From Maritimibacter alkaliphilus HTCC2654 (lineage in GTDB: Bacteria; Pseudomonadota; Alphaproteobacteria; Rhodobacterales; Rhodobacteraceae), in the NCBI RefSeq assembly GCF_000152805.1, contig NZ_CH902578.1, forward strand, positions 2,721,263-2,785,262: DNA of 64,000 nt, in the 5' to 3' direction. Below, piece by piece: positions 46,142 to 56,610 of the stretch (the stretch's first letter is position 1; every line of letters starts with the position of its first letter). The position numbers were made by a program, and so were the translations under genes. The notes below the pieces were generated by a model. The model was not told the origin of the DNA. It did not search any database and was given only the letters and a program-made list of their open reading frames with translations.

Positions 46142-46950
46142 TCTGCGGCGAACGCCCGACAAAGCGGATGATCCGGGTCTTTGAGCCCGTCGATCACGTT
46201 GAAGTGGTGACGCCCCGGATCGGCGACGAGCGGTATGTTCCACGCTTCGGCAAGTAGCGCGGCTTGCCGCAGGAACTCCGGCCGTTCCCGTGCGCCGACC
46301 CATGCCGTCACATCCACCTTCCCGCGCTTGCTGCCCAGCGCGGGACTTTCCGCCGCCGCCTCATCGGCATCGAGGCGCAGGGCCTCGTTCATCGAATTCC
46401 GTCGGAGCGGGCGCAGATCGTGCAGGCCCGAGATCGAGACGACCCGTTCGACCCGGTCGGCAACCGCTTTGAGCAGGGGGGTAGACTCCGAAACCATGCG
46501 GGTGACCAGATGGCCGCCTGCCGAATGTCCGGTCAGCCGGATCGGCCCCGCAACCCGCTCGCCCGCCGCAGCAATGGCGCTGGCGATGTCTTTCGAGATT
46601 TCCGAAATCCGCACCTCGGGGGCCAAGCGGTAACTCGGCATCGCGACGGCCCAGCCATGTGCCAAAGCGCCTTCAGCCAGATCCGACCAGAAAGTTTTGT
46701 CGAACCTGAGCCAGTAGCCGCCATGCACGATGACCGCCAACCCGCGTGGTGTGCCTGCCGGGTGAAACAGGTCGAACACCTGCCTGTCATGATCGCCATA
46801 GGGAATGTCGAACGCGGCGGACGCGCTCTTGCGGAACGCCTCGGCCCTGTCGGTCCAGAGATCGGGGTAAGTTTCGCCGCCGTCGATGCGGCCTGCATTC
46901 ACGAAGGCTTCTTCCCAGTCGATCCCGGTGTCCGCCACTGCACTGCCCAT
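46138..46950 (-). CDS. Kynurenine formamidase (alpha/beta hydrolase, AFMID type)
   Basis: 270 residues, alpha/beta hydrolase. Oxyanion motif HGGYW, nucleophile elbow GHSAGG near residue 145, catalytic His in RHHFNVID near the end. This is the eukaryote-like arylformamidase group rather than metal-dependent KynB. Probably hydrolyses N-formylkynurenine to kynurenine, because it is divergent from an operon holding tryptophan dioxygenase and kynureninase. Also possible: another esterase. Confidence 0.82.
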   Translation of the reverse strand: MGSAVADTGIDWEEAFVNAGRIDGGETYPDLWTDRAEAFRKSASAAFDIPYGDHDRQVFDLFHPAGTPRGLAVIVHGGYWLRFDKTFWSDLAEGALAHGWAVAMPSYRLAPEVRISEISKDIASAIAAAGERVAGPIRLTGHSAGGHLVTRMVSESTPLLKAVADRVERVVSISGLHDLRPLRRNSMNEALRLDADEAAAESPALGSKRGKVDVTAWVGARERPEFLRQAALLAEAWNIPLVADPGRHHFNVIDGLKDPDHPLCRAFAAD

Positions 46951-47003
46951 CGCCGCACCCCTCTCGCACGCTCTGGTTCAGGGTATAGTGCAAACATAAA
47001 AAT

Positions 47004-47015
47004 TTCAAGCTTGAA
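47004..47015. promoter_or_regulatory. Candidate MarR operator in the divergent promoter
   Basis: TTCAAGCTTGAA is a perfect 12-bp palindrome within an A/T-rich block (AAAAAT before, TATTTTT after). It sits between the formamidase and monooxygenase starts (135-base gap). MarR-type repressors use such palindromes, and one is encoded in this operon. Direct binding is inferred. Confidence 0.6.
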
Positions 47016-47085
47016 GTATTTTTGGCAAGGCGTAGGCTTTGAGTGAGTCGGGGCTTGATCCCGGCATTGGGAAAGGAGCGCCACG

Positions 47086-49380
47086 ATGCGGATCGCCTGT
47101 CTGGGTGGTGGACCCGCCGGTCTCTACTTCGCGATTTCGATGAAGCTGCGCGACCCGTCGCACGAGATCGTCGTGATGGAGCGAAACCGTGCCAACGACA
47201 CCTTCGGCTGGGGTGTGGTTCTCAGCGACGACGCGCTGGAAAACCTCGAAGCGAACGATCCGAAAAGCGCGCAGCAGATCCGCGATCACTTCGCCTACTG
47301 GGACGATATCGCGGTGATTCATGGCGGCGTGCGAACGGTGTCGGGCGGCCACGGCTTCGCGGGGATCGGGCGCAAACAGATGCTGGTGCTGTTACAGGAG
47401 CGGGCGCGCGAGCTTGGGGTCGACTTGCGGTTCGAAACCCAGTTCGACGATATCGAGGCTATCCGAAAGGACTATGACCTCGTGGTCGGCTGCGACGGCC
47501 TGAACTCCCGCGTGCGGGCCGCCTATGCCGACACATTCAAACCGGACGTGGACACGCGAAAGTGCAAGTTCGTCTGGCTCGGCACACATCAGAAATTCGA
47601 CGACGCCTTCACCTTCATCTTCGAAAAGACCGAACATGGCTGGGTCTGGGCCCATGCCTATCAATTCGACGCCGACACCGCGACCTTCATCGTCGAATGC
47701 TCGCAGGAGACGTGGGATCGCTTCGGCTTCGAAGGCATGACCAAGGACGAGACGGTCGAAACCTGCCGCCGCATCTTCGAGCGTCATCTCGACGGTCACG
47801 CGCTGATGTCGAACGCGGGCCACCTGCGCGGCTCGGCGGTCTGGATCAACTTCCCCCGCGTGCTGTGCGAACGTTGGCACCATGAGAACGTGGTGCTTCT
47901 GGGCGACGCCTCGGCCACCGCGCATTTCTCGATCGGTTCCGGCACGCGGCTGGCATTCGACAGCGCCATCGCGCTGGCGGAATTCCTGCATCGCGAGCCG
48001 ACGATGGAGCGTGCGTTCGAGCGGTATCAGGACGAGCGGCGGCTCGACGTGTTGCGCCTTCAATCGGCGGCGCGCAACTCTCTTGAATGGTTCGAGGACG
48101 TTGAGCGGTATCTCGACCTCGACCCGGTGCAGTTCAACTATTCGCTTCTGACCCGGTCGCAGCGGATCAGCCACGAAAACCTCCGCCTGCGCGATGCCGA
48201 TTGGCTGCAAAGCGCGGAACGCTGGTTCGCGATGCGCGCGGGCGTGGACGGGAACGCGCCGGTCCGCGCACCGATGTTCACACCGTTCAAGCTGCGCGAC
48301 ATGGAGCTGAAGAACCGCATCGTCGTATCGCCCATGGCGCAATACAAAGCCAAGGACGGCACGCCGACCGACTGGCACCTCGTCCATCTTGGCGAGCGAG
48401 CCAAGGGTGGGGCGGGGCTGGTGTTTACCGAAATGACCTGCGTGTCCCCCACGGGCCGGATCACGCCGGGCTGCCCCGGACTTTACGCGCCGGAGCATGA
48501 AGCGGCGTGGACCCGGATCGTGGATTTCGTCCATGCGGAAACCGATGCGCGCATCTGCTGCCAGATCGGGCATTCGGGCCGCAAGGGCTCCACCAACCTC
48601 GGGTGGGAGGGGATGGATGCCCCCTTGGCCTCGGGCAACTGGGATCTGATCTCGGCTTCGGCGATCCCGTGGTCCGAAGACAACGCGACACCACGAGAAA
48701 TGACCCGCGCGGACATGGACGAGGTCCGCGATCAGTTCGTGGCCTCCACCGAAATGGCCGCACGGGCGGGGTTCGACATGATCGAACTACACGCGGCGCA
48801 CGGGTATCTTTTGTCCTCGTTCATCTCGCCGACCTCCAACACACGCACGGACGACTACGGCGGGTCGCTGGACAACCGCCTGCGCTATCCTCTCGAAGTG
48901 TTTCAAGCGATGCGGGCGGTATGGCCCGCGGGCAAACCTATGTCGGTCCGCATCTCGGCGCACGACTGGGTGGGCGAGGCCGGGGTGACGCCCGAAGAAG
49001 CCGTCGAAATCGCGAGGGCGTTCGACCGGGCCGGGGCCGACCTGATCGACGTGTCGGCCGGCCAGACCTCGACCGAAGCGCAGCCCGTCTATGGCCGCAT
49101 GTTCCAGACGCCGTTTTCCGACCGGATCAAGAACGCGGCGGGGATCACGACCATGGCGGTCGGCAACATCTACGAAGCCGACCACGCCAATTCCATCCTC
49201 ATGGCCGGGCGTGCCGATCTGGTCGCCATCGCCCGCCCGCATCTCGCCGATCCCTATTGGACCCTGCACGAAGCCACCCGCGTCGGTGATCGTGCCGAGG
49301 CATGGCCGCTGCCCTATCTCGCAGGGCGCGATCAGGCTTGGCGACTGGCCGACCGCGATGCCGAGGCGGCACGGGTATGA
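47086..49380 (+). CDS. Anthraniloyl-CoA monooxygenase/reductase (fused flavoprotein)
   Basis: 764 residues: N-terminal FAD monooxygenase (1-385; [24 protein letters not shown]) fused to an old yellow enzyme domain (about 394-760; [41 protein letters not shown]). This layout is that of 2-aminobenzoyl-CoA monooxygenase/reductase, which hydroxylates and reduces anthraniloyl-CoA to a non-aromatic 2-amino-5-oxocyclohexene-carboxyl-CoA. First gene of the operon; AAAGGAG precedes its ATG. Salicylyl-CoA 5-hydroxylase is a related alternative. Confidence 0.9.
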   Translation: MRIACLGGGPAGLYFAISMKLRDPSHEIVVMERNRANDTFGWGVVLSDDALENLEANDPKSAQQIRDHFAYWDDIAVIHGGVRTVSGGHGFAGIGRKQMLVLLQERARELGVDLRFETQFDDIEAIRKDYDLVVGCDGLNSRVRAAYADTFKPDVDTRKCKFVWLGTHQKFDDAFTFIFEKTEHGWVWAHAYQFDADTATFIVECSQETWDRFGFEGMTKDETVETCRRIFERHLDGHALMSNAGHLRGSAVWINFPRVLCERWHHENVVLLGDASATAHFSIGSGTRLAFDSAIALAEFLHREPTMERAFERYQDERRLDVLRLQSAARNSLEWFEDVERYLDLDPVQFNYSLLTRSQRISHENLRLRDADWLQSAERWFAMRAGVDGNAPVRAPMFTPFKLRDMELKNRIVVSPMAQYKAKDGTPTDWHLVHLGERAKGGAGLVFTEMTCVSPTGRITPGCPGLYAPEHEAAWTRIVDFVHAETDARICCQIGHSGRKGSTNLGWEGMDAPLASGNWDLISASAIPWSEDNATPREMTRADMDEVRDQFVASTEMAARAGFDMIELHAAHGYLLSSFISPTSNTRTDDYGGSLDNRLRYPLEVFQAMRAVWPAGKPMSVRISAHDWVGEAGVTPEEAVEIARAFDRAGADLIDVSAGQTSTEAQPVYGRMFQTPFSDRIKNAAGITTMAVGNIYEADHANSILMAGRADLVAIARPHLADPYWTLHEATRVGDRAEAWPLPYLAGRDQAWRLADRDAEAARV

Positions 49381-50120
49381 GCCTTGCGGGTCGTCATATC
49401 GTGGTCACAGGCGGCGGAACGGGTGTCGGCGCCGCGATCGCGCAGGCGCTGGCGCGTGAAGGTGCCACCGTCACCATCATGGGTCGGACCGAGGCGCCGC
49501 TGGCCGAACAGGGTCTGCCGTACCAGATCTGCGATGTCACCGACGCCGAAGCGGTCGGTGCGGCCTTCGACAAGGCGCGCGATCAGGCGGGGCCGATTCA
49601 TGGCGTCGTGGCCAATGCGGGCATGGCCGAAAGCGCCCCGTTCGCGCGTATGACCCCCGACCTCATGTCGCGGACGCTGGCCGTCAACGTCATCGGCACG
49701 TCGAACGTCTGGCAGGCCGCGATTGCCGACATGAAGGCCGCGGGATGGGGCCGGATGGTCGCCATTGCGTCGAGCGCGGGTCTGAAGGGCTACCCATACG
49801 TGTCCGCCTATTGCGCGGCCAAGCATGGGGTCGTTGGCCTGACCCGTGCTCTTGCGCTGGAACTGGCGAAAACGCCCATCACCGTCAACGCCGTTTGCCC
49901 CGGCTTCATCGACACGCCGATGCTGGATCGATCGGTCGAGAACATCGTCAAGACCACGGGCATGAGCGAAGAGGCCGCGCGCGCCTCGCTTTCCGCCAAC
50001 AATCCGCAAGGACGGTTCATCGAGACGGATGAGGTCGCGGGCGCCGTGCTTTGGCTCCTGTCCGACGCGGCCCGTTCGGTGAACGGCCATACGCTTTCGA
50101 TCACGGGGGGGGAGGTATGA
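49377..50120 (+). CDS. SDR-family dehydrogenase, probably 3-hydroxyacyl-CoA type
   Basis: 247 residues from ATG 49377 (ATGA overlap). Classical [16 protein letters not shown] (cofactor), [10 protein letters not shown], catalytic [19 protein letters not shown] with Ser, Tyr and Lys, and [10 protein letters not shown]. In this cluster it may oxidise the hydroxyacyl-CoA formed after hydration. Confidence 0.88.
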   Translation: MSLAGRHIVVTGGGTGVGAAIAQALAREGATVTIMGRTEAPLAEQGLPYQICDVTDAEAVGAAFDKARDQAGPIHGVVANAGMAESAPFARMTPDLMSRTLAVNVIGTSNVWQAAIADMKAAGWGRMVAIASSAGLKGYPYVSAYCAAKHGVVGLTRALALELAKTPITVNAVCPGFIDTPMLDRSVENIVKTTGMSEEAARASLSANNPQGRFIETDEVAGAVLWLLSDAARSVNGHTLSITGGEV

Positions 50121-50590
50121 CGGCGGACGCAGGGCAACGCCCATCACAAACCCTCTCCAAGGAACGTCTTCGCCTGTGGCTGAAGCTGCTCAAGGCCAGT
50201 GGGATGATCGAGGAAGAGGTGCGCCGACGCCTGCGCCGGGATTTCGACTGGACCCTCCCGCGCTTCGACGTGATGTCCGCACTCCACCGCCACCCGGACG
50301 GGCTGAAGATGAGCGAGATTTCCCGGCTCCTGCGTGTGTCCAACGGAAACATCACCGGCATCGTGGACAAGCTGACCGACGAGGGGCTGGCGCTGCGCGT
50401 TTCGGTCGCGGGCGACCGGCGGGCGAACCTGATCCGCCTGACCCCGAAAGGGCGCGCGCTTTTTGCCGACCACGCCGCCGTGCACGAGGGCTGGATCGAC
50501 GAACTGCTCGGCTCGGTCGACGCGGACGGCATCGCCAACATGACCGCCTGGCTCGACGAGCTGACGACACACCACGAGGAGGAGACCTGA
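50117..50590 (+). CDS. MarR-family transcriptional regulator
   Basis: 157 residues, ATG 50117 overlaps the SDR stop. Winged helix: [39 protein letters not shown], then the wing [13 protein letters not shown]. Likely represses the operon from the palindrome near 47004 and is released by a CoA thioester such as anthraniloyl-CoA, as in other aromatic-CoA clusters; that ligand is inferred. Confidence 0.92.
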   Translation: MTADAGQRPSQTLSKERLRLWLKLLKASGMIEEEVRRRLRRDFDWTLPRFDVMSALHRHPDGLKMSEISRLLRVSNGNITGIVDKLTDEGLALRVSVAGDRRANLIRLTPKGRALFADHAAVHEGWIDELLGSVDADGIANMTAWLDELTTHHEEET

Positions 50591-50591
50591 C

Positions 50592-51392
50592 ATGCGCACC
50601 GACGTGTCCCACTTCAAATGCGAGATCGACGGGGCCATCGCCATCGTCTCTCTCGACCGGCCCGAGCGGAAGAACCCGCTGACCTTCGACAGCTACGCCG
50701 AGATGCGCGACTGGTTCCGTGAGCTTCACTACGACGACGAGGTGAAGGCGGTGATCCTTGCGCCGAACGGCGGGAATTTCTCGTCCGGCGGCGACGTGCG
50801 CGACATCATCGGGCCGCTCACCAAGATGACGATGAAGGAGCTTTTGACCTTCACCCGGATGACCGGTGATCTGGTCAAGGCGATGATCGGCTGCGGCAAG
50901 CCCATCATCGCGGCGGTCGATGGCGTATCGGCGGGCGCGGGCGCGATCATCGCCATGGCCTCGGACCTGCGGATTTCGACGCCGTCATCAAAAACCGCGT
51001 TCTTGTTCAACCGCGTCGGCCTAGCGGGCTGCGACATGGGCGCTTGCGCCATGCTGCCCCGGATCATCGGTCAGGGCCGCGCGTCGGAGCTTTTGTATCT
51101 GGGCCGGTCCATGAGTGCCGAAGAAGGCCACGCCTGGGGCTATTTCAACGCGGTCGTCGAGCCGGACGCGCTGATGGACGAGGCGCGCAAGATGGCGGGC
51201 CGGATCGCGTCGGGGCCGACGTTCTCGAACATGATGACCAAGACGATGCTGGCACAGGAGTGGTCGATGAGCCTCGATCAGGCGATCGAGGCCGAGGCGC
51301 AGGCCCAAGCGATCTGTATGCAGGGGCAGGACTTCACCCGCGCCTACGAGGCTTTCATCGCGGGCCAAACGCCCGTGTTCGAGGGCGACTGA
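50592..51392 (+). CDS. Enoyl-CoA hydratase/isomerase family protein
   Basis: 266 residues of the crotonase fold. [13 protein letters not shown] and [20 protein letters not shown] supply the oxyanion hole and backbone; [17 protein letters not shown] follows. Probably hydrates or opens the ring of a cyclic enoyl-CoA from anthraniloyl-CoA. Its stop overlaps the next start (TGATG). Confidence 0.9.
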   Translation: MRTDVSHFKCEIDGAIAIVSLDRPERKNPLTFDSYAEMRDWFRELHYDDEVKAVILAPNGGNFSSGGDVRDIIGPLTKMTMKELLTFTRMTGDLVKAMIGCGKPIIAAVDGVSAGAGAIIAMASDLRISTPSSKTAFLFNRVGLAGCDMGACAMLPRIIGQGRASELLYLGRSMSAEEGHAWGYFNAVVEPDALMDEARKMAGRIASGPTFSNMMTKTMLAQEWSMSLDQAIEAEAQAQAICMQGQDFTRAYEAFIAGQTPVFEGD

Positions 51393-52546
51393 TGGCCGAC
51401 ACGAGTTATCTCGACTGGCCGTTCTTCGAGCCGCGCCACCGCGACCTCGCCGCACGGCTGGAGGATTGGGCGGCGTCCAACCTGGGTCAGATTGACCACT
51501 CTGACACCGACGCCGCCTGCCGCGCGCTGGTGCGGGCCTTGGGTGACGCGGGCTTTCTGGAGCATTCCGCCAGCGAGACAGGCGACCTCGACGTGCGAAG
51601 CCTTGCCCTGATCCGCGAAACGCTCGCCCGGCACGACGGTCTGGCCGATTTCACCTTTGCGATGCAGGGGCTTGGCACCGGGGCGGTCACGCTTTTTGGA
51701 AGCGACGCCCAGAGGCAGGAATGGCTGCCCAAGACCCGCAGCGGTCAGGCGATTTCGGCCTTCGCTCTGACGGAACCCGGATCGGGGTCCGACGTGGCCA
51801 GTTCCACGATGACCGCCACCCGCAACGGTGACGATTACATCCTGAACGGCGAAAAGACGTGGATCTCTAACGGCGAGATCGCGGACGTCTATACGCTCTT
51901 TGCCCGCACGGGCGAGGCACCGGGCGCCAAGGGGCTGTCGTGCTTCATCGTCACCCCGGACCTGCCGGGGTTCGAGGTGGCCGAACGGCTGGAAACCATC
52001 GCGCCCCATCCGCTCGCCACCCTCAGGTTCAAAGACTGCCGGGTGCAGGCCACGTCCATGATCGGCGGCCCCGGCGAGGGGTTCCGCATCGCGATGTCGG
52101 TGCTCGACGTGTTCCGCGCCTCGGTCGCCGCCGCCGCGCTCGGTTTCGCCCGCCGCGCGCTGGACGAGTCGCTGAACCGGGTTTCCAACCGCCGCGTACA
52201 GGGCGCGCCGCTGGCCGAGCTTCAGATGGTGCAGGGGCATATCGCCGACATGGCGCTCGACATCGACGCCGCCGCGCTTCTCGTCTACCGCGCCGCGTGG
52301 ACCAAGGATTCCGGCGCGCCGCGGGTCACCCGCGAGGCCGCGATGGCCAAGCTTTTCGCCACCGATCGGGCGCAGGAGGTCATCGATACGGCAGTGCAGC
52401 TTCACGGCGGCGACGGCGTCCGCTCCGGCAGCGCCGTCGAGACACTTTACCGCGAAATCAGAGCGTTACGCATCTACGAGGGCGCCTCCGACGTTCAGCG
52501 CGTCGTCATCGCCCGCCAGACGCTCGCACAACACCACAGGGGTTAG
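51392..52546 (+). CDS. Acyl-CoA dehydrogenase
   Basis: 384 residues. FAD-binding [26 protein letters not shown]-terminal [18 protein letters not shown] with the conserved catalytic-region Glu. Start is ATG 51392, overlapping the hydratase stop; the longer frame upstream is shadow. Likely dehydrogenates the reduced alicyclic acyl-CoA. Confidence 0.92.
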   Translation: MADTSYLDWPFFEPRHRDLAARLEDWAASNLGQIDHSDTDAACRALVRALGDAGFLEHSASETGDLDVRSLALIRETLARHDGLADFTFAMQGLGTGAVTLFGSDAQRQEWLPKTRSGQAISAFALTEPGSGSDVASSTMTATRNGDDYILNGEKTWISNGEIADVYTLFARTGEAPGAKGLSCFIVTPDLPGFEVAERLETIAPHPLATLRFKDCRVQATSMIGGPGEGFRIAMSVLDVFRASVAAAALGFARRALDESLNRVSNRRVQGAPLAELQMVQGHIADMALDIDAAALLVYRAAWTKDSGAPRVTREAAMAKLFATDRAQEVIDTAVQLHGGDGVRSGSAVETLYREIRALRIYEGASDVQRVVIARQTLAQHHRG

Positions 52547-52548
52547 CC

Positions 52549-54168
52549 ATGCTTGGTCCGTCCGCGCATATCGACACGTTCACACGCGACAGTCTGCCGC
52601 CCGCGGACAGTTGGCCGGACCTGATGCTGGACGGGTTCGAGTATCCCGAGACGCTCAACGCGGGCTATGAACTGACTGACGCGATGGTCGCCAAGGGGTT
52701 TGGCGATCATGTGGCGCTGATCGGGAACGGGCGGCAGCGGACCTATAAGGAACTGGCCGACTGGACCAACCGGCTGGCCCATGTGCTGGTCGAGGATTTC
52801 AAGGTGAAACCAGGCAACCGCGTGCTGATCCGTTCGGCCAACAACCCGGCGATGGTGGCCGCCTGGCTTGCCGCGACCAAGGCGGGTGCGGTGGTGGTCA
52901 ACACCATGCCGATGCTGCGGGCGGGGGAACTCGCGAAATACGTCGAGGCCGCCGAGATCAAGCTTGCCCTGTGCGATACGCGGCTGATGGACGAGATGAT
53001 CCTCTGTGCGAAATCCAGCGACATCCTGGAAACTGTGGTGGGGTTCGACGGCACCTCGAACCATGACGCCGAGCTCGACCGTTTGGCGCTTGAAAAGCCG
53101 GTCACGTTCGATGCCGTTCCGACCGCCTCGGACGACGTGGCGCTGATCGGGTTCACGTCGGGTTCGACAGGAACGCCCAAGGGCACGATGCATTTCCACC
53201 GCGATCTGCTGATTATCGCGGACGGTTACGCGAAAGAGGTTCTGTCGGTCGTGCCCGAGGACATTTTCGTCGGCTCGCCGCCGCTTGCCTTTACCTTCGG
53301 GCTTGGCGGCCTCGCGATCTTTCCGCTGCGCTTCGGGGCGACGGCGACCCTGCTTGAAAACGCCTCGCCCCCGAACATGATCGAGATCATCCAGAAATAC
53401 CGCGCGACCGTGTGCTTCACCGCCCCAACCGCCTACCGCGTGATGCTGCGGGCGATGGACGAGGGCGCGGACCTGTCGTCCCTGCGCGCGGCCGTCTCGG
53501 CGGGCGAGACGCTGCCGGGCCCGGTCTATGACGAATGGCAGGAAAAGACCGGCAAGCCGATGCTCGACGGGATCGGCGCGACCGAGATGCTGCACATCTT
53601 CATCACCAATCGCTTCGACGATCACAAACGGGCCTGCACGGGCAAACCCGTCACGGGCTATGAGGCCAAGGTTATCGGACCGGAGGGCGAAGACCTGCCA
53701 GCGGGCGAGATCGGGCGCCTTGCCGTGCGTGGCCCGACCGGGTGCCGCTATCTGGGCGGTCACCGGCAGGAGGAATACGTCGTCGATGGCTGGAACATCA
53801 CCGGCGACGCCTTCGTGCAGGACGAAGACGGGTATTTCCACTTCGCGGCCCGCAACGACGACATGATCGTCTCGTCCGGCTACAACATCGCGGGGCCCGA
53901 GGTCGAAGCCGCGCTTCTGTCGCATGACGCCGTGCTGGAATGCGCCGTGATCGGCGTGCCGGACGACGAGCGCGGCCAGATCGTCGAGGCGCATGTGGTG
54001 CTGACCGAGGGCGCGACGGACGACGCGCTGATGGTCAAGACCCTTCAGGACCACGTGAAGGCGCAGATCGCCCCCTACAAATACCCCCGCAGCGTGCGGT
54101 TCACCGAGGCGCTTCCGAAGACGGAAAGCGGGAAAATCCAACGCTTCAAGCTGAAAGCCGACAGATGA
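52549..54168 (+). CDS. 2-aminobenzoate (anthranilate)-CoA ligase
   Basis: 539 residues, ANL superfamily of benzoate-CoA ligase type. P-loop FTSGSTGTPKGTMHFHRD, GIGATEMLHIFITN, WNITGDAFVQDEDGY, and the C-terminal Lys in TESGKIQRFKL. Activates anthranilate made by kynureninase to anthraniloyl-CoA, the substrate of the fused flavoprotein. ATG 52549 lies two bases after the preceding stop. Confidence 0.88.
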   Translation: MLGPSAHIDTFTRDSLPPADSWPDLMLDGFEYPETLNAGYELTDAMVAKGFGDHVALIGNGRQRTYKELADWTNRLAHVLVEDFKVKPGNRVLIRSANNPAMVAAWLAATKAGAVVVNTMPMLRAGELAKYVEAAEIKLALCDTRLMDEMILCAKSSDILETVVGFDGTSNHDAELDRLALEKPVTFDAVPTASDDVALIGFTSGSTGTPKGTMHFHRDLLIIADGYAKEVLSVVPEDIFVGSPPLAFTFGLGGLAIFPLRFGATATLLENASPPNMIEIIQKYRATVCFTAPTAYRVMLRAMDEGADLSSLRAAVSAGETLPGPVYDEWQEKTGKPMLDGIGATEMLHIFITNRFDDHKRACTGKPVTGYEAKVIGPEGEDLPAGEIGRLAVRGPTGCRYLGGHRQEEYVVDGWNITGDAFVQDEDGYFHFAARNDDMIVSSGYNIAGPEVEAALLSHDAVLECAVIGVPDDERGQIVEAHVVLTEGATDDALMVKTLQDHVKAQIAPYKYPRSVRFTEALPKTESGKIQRFKLKADR

Positions 54169-55004
54169 GCAGCGACGCATACGATCCCGGCAGCGAAGGC
54201 GCCAAGATGGCGATGGCCGGGGCCATGTCCTATGGCGATTACCTCGACCTCGACACCCTGCTCGACCAGCAGAACCCGCTCTCCGGCGCGCATGACGAGT
54301 TGCTGTTCATCATCCAGCACCACACGAGCGAGCTTTGGATGAAGCTGATCCTGCACGAGATGCAGGCGGCCCGCGAAGCCCTGATCGCCCGCGATCTGCC
54401 GCCGATGTTCAAGATGCTCGCCCGCGTGTCGCGCATCTTCGAGCAGCTCAATAACCAGTGGGACATCCTGCGCACGATGACCCCGTCGGATTATACCACC
54501 TTTCGCGAGGTGCTCGGCCCGTCCTCCGGGTTCCAGTCCTACCAATACCGGCTGATCGAATACGTCCTCGGCAACCGCAATCCGAACCTGCTGAAGCCAC
54601 ATGCCCATGTGCCAGAGGTGCACGCGAAGCTCGCCCGCGAACTCGAACGTCCGAGCCTTTATGACGAGGCGGTGCGGTTCCTGTTCGAAACGCTCGACGG
54701 GCATGACCGCGATATCCCCGCGCCGCAACTGAACCATCCGCATCAGGCGGTCGAGGCGATTCAGGAGCGGTGGGCGGCCGTCTATCGCGACGTGCGCGCG
54801 CATTGGACGCTTTACGAACTGGCCGAGAAACTGGTCGATCTCGAGGACTATTTCCGGCGCTGGCGCTTCAACCACGTCACCACGGTCGAACGGGTGATCG
54901 GCTTCAAACGCGGCACCGGCGGCACATCCGGCGTGACCTATCTGCGCAAGATGCTCGACGTCGAACTCTTTCCGGAACTCTGGCACCTGAGGGGTGAGCT
55001 ATGA
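54165..55004 (+). CDS. kynA: Tryptophan 2,3-dioxygenase
   Basis: 279 residues, heme dioxygenase making N-formylkynurenine. Motifs: MSYGDYLDLDTLLDQQ, FIIQHHTSELWMKLILHE (substrate-side His), SSGFQSYQYR, and FNHVTTVERVIGFKRGTGGT with the proximal heme His. Starts in an ATGA overlap with the ligase. Confidence 0.95.
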   Translation: MSSDAYDPGSEGAKMAMAGAMSYGDYLDLDTLLDQQNPLSGAHDELLFIIQHHTSELWMKLILHEMQAAREALIARDLPPMFKMLARVSRIFEQLNNQWDILRTMTPSDYTTFREVLGPSSGFQSYQYRLIEYVLGNRNPNLLKPHAHVPEVHAKLARELERPSLYDEAVRFLFETLDGHDRDIPAPQLNHPHQAVEAIQERWAAVYRDVRAHWTLYELAEKLVDLEDYFRRWRFNHVTTVERVIGFKRGTGGTSGVTYLRKMLDVELFPELWHLRGEL

Positions 55005-56188
55005 CCGTCTTGCGCAAGGAATTGTTCCACCTTCCCGAGGGCGTCATTTACCTTGACGGCAACTCGCTCGGCCCATTGCCTGTGAACGCCGAGGCCCGCG
55101 CGCGTGAGGTGATGACCCGCGAATGGGGACAGGATCTGATCCGCGCGTGGAACACCGCCGACTGGATTTCGCTGCCCAAGAAGGTGGGCGACCGGATCGG
55201 CCGGATCATCGGCGCGCCGGAGGGCAGCGTCGCGACCGGCGATACCTTGTCGATCAAGGTCTATCAGGCGCTCGCCGCCGCCTTGAAGATGAACCCGGAT
55301 CGCCGCGTGATCCTGTCGGACAGCGGCAATTTCCCCACCGATCTTTACATGGCGCAGGGTCTGATCGGCACCATCGACAAGGGGTACGAGCTTCGCACGC
55401 CCGCGCCCGAGGATGTCGTGGACGCCATTACCGACGAGGTCGCCGTGGTCATGCTGACCCATGTCGATTACCGCACGGGCCGGATGCACGACATGGCCGC
55501 GATCACGCGCGCGGCGCATGCGGTCGGCGCGGTGATGATCTGGGATCTCGCCCATAGCGCGGGGGCGGTGCCGGTGGATATGGCCGGGTCGGGTGCCGAA
55601 TTCGCGGTCGGCTGCACCTATAAATATCTGAACGGTGGCCCCGGTGCCCCGGCCTTCATCTATGCCCGCCCGGATATCGTCGAGACGGTTCAGCCTGCGC
55701 TCGCCGGTTGGATGGGCCATGAGGAGCCGTTTGCGATGGACCCGGACTACCGCCCCGCCATGTCGACCGAGCGCCTGCGCGTCGGCACGCCACCGATCCT
55801 GCAACTGTCGGTTCTGGATGCCGCGCTCGATGCGTGGGACGGGCTTTCGATGGACGATGTCCGGGCGGCGTCGATCCGGTTGTCGGACCTGTTCATCGCC
55901 GAGGTCGGGCGGCTGTGTCCGACCCTGACGCTCGCCTCTCCGCGCGACGCGGGGGTTCGGGGCAGCCAGGTCTCGTTCTGGTTCGAGCACGGCTATTCCG
56001 CCATTCAGGCGCTGATCGACCGGGGGGTGATCGGCGACTTCCGCGCGCCCGACATCATGCGGTTCGGCTTTACGCCGCTTTACCTGGATGAGAGCGATAT
56101 TCGCGCGGCGGCCGACCACGTGGCGACCGTCATCAACGACAGCCTGTGGAACGATCCGAAATATCAGACGCGTTCGCGCGTGACGTGA
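55001..56188 (+). CDS. kynU: Kynureninase
   Basis: 395 residues, PLP-dependent: kynurenine to anthranilate plus alanine. IYLDGNSLGPLP opening, WDLAHSAGAVPVD (Asp for PLP), and CTYKYLNGGPGAPAF with the PLP Lys. Overlaps kynA by four bases. Confidence 0.96.
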   Translation: MTVLRKELFHLPEGVIYLDGNSLGPLPVNAEARAREVMTREWGQDLIRAWNTADWISLPKKVGDRIGRIIGAPEGSVATGDTLSIKVYQALAAALKMNPDRRVILSDSGNFPTDLYMAQGLIGTIDKGYELRTPAPEDVVDAITDEVAVVMLTHVDYRTGRMHDMAAITRAAHAVGAVMIWDLAHSAGAVPVDMAGSGAEFAVGCTYKYLNGGPGAPAFIYARPDIVETVQPALAGWMGHEEPFAMDPDYRPAMSTERLRVGTPPILQLSVLDAALDAWDGLSMDDVRAASIRLSDLFIAEVGRLCPTLTLASPRDAGVRGSQVSFWFEHGYSAIQALIDRGVIGDFRAPDIMRFGFTPLYLDESDIRAAADHVATVINDSLWNDPKYQTRSRVT

Positions 56189-56211
56189 CCCGAGGGCGTG
56201 GAGGAGAATCG

Positions 56212-56610
56212 ATGAAACCAGAAACCATTCACCCCGAGGGCTGGGCGCCCGCTCTGGGCTATGCGAACGGGATGCTTATGCCGGATGGGACGCTGCACAT
56301 CGGCGGGCAGATCGGCTGGGACGCGCAAAAGGTTTTCGTCGAGGGCGGCTTTCTCGAACAGATGGAGCAGGCGCTGGCCAACATCGCCGCCATCGTCCGG
56401 GCGGCGGGCGGAGATGTGACCGACGTGGGTCGGCTGACGTGGTTCGTGAAGGACAAGGCGGAATACCTCGCCCATCAGCGCGAGATCGGGGCGGCCTATC
56501 GTCGCATCTTCGGCAAACATTTCCCCGCCATGTCGCTGGTCGTCGTCAAAGATCTGGTCGAGGACGAGGCGCTGGTGGAGATCGAAGCCACGGCATTCGT
56601 CGCGCGCTGA
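56212..56610 (+). CDS. RidA/YjgF-family protein (possible enamine deaminase)
   Basis: 132 residues from ATG 56212, after GGAGGAG. Trimeric RidA fold: EGWAPALGYANGMLMPDGTL, HIGGQIGWDAQKVF, ALANIAAIVRAAGGDVTDVG, and EATAFVAR. The canonical catalytic Arg of RidA near the FPARS motif is not obvious here (HFPAMSLVVVK). It may hydrolyse the enamine formed by the anthraniloyl-CoA reductase step, removing ammonia; this is inference. Last of the operon. Confidence 0.85.
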   Translation: MKPETIHPEGWAPALGYANGMLMPDGTLHIGGQIGWDAQKVFVEGGFLEQMEQALANIAAIVRAAGGDVTDVGRLTWFVKDKAEYLAHQREIGAAYRRIFGKHFPAMSLVVVKDLVEDEALVEIEATAFVAR

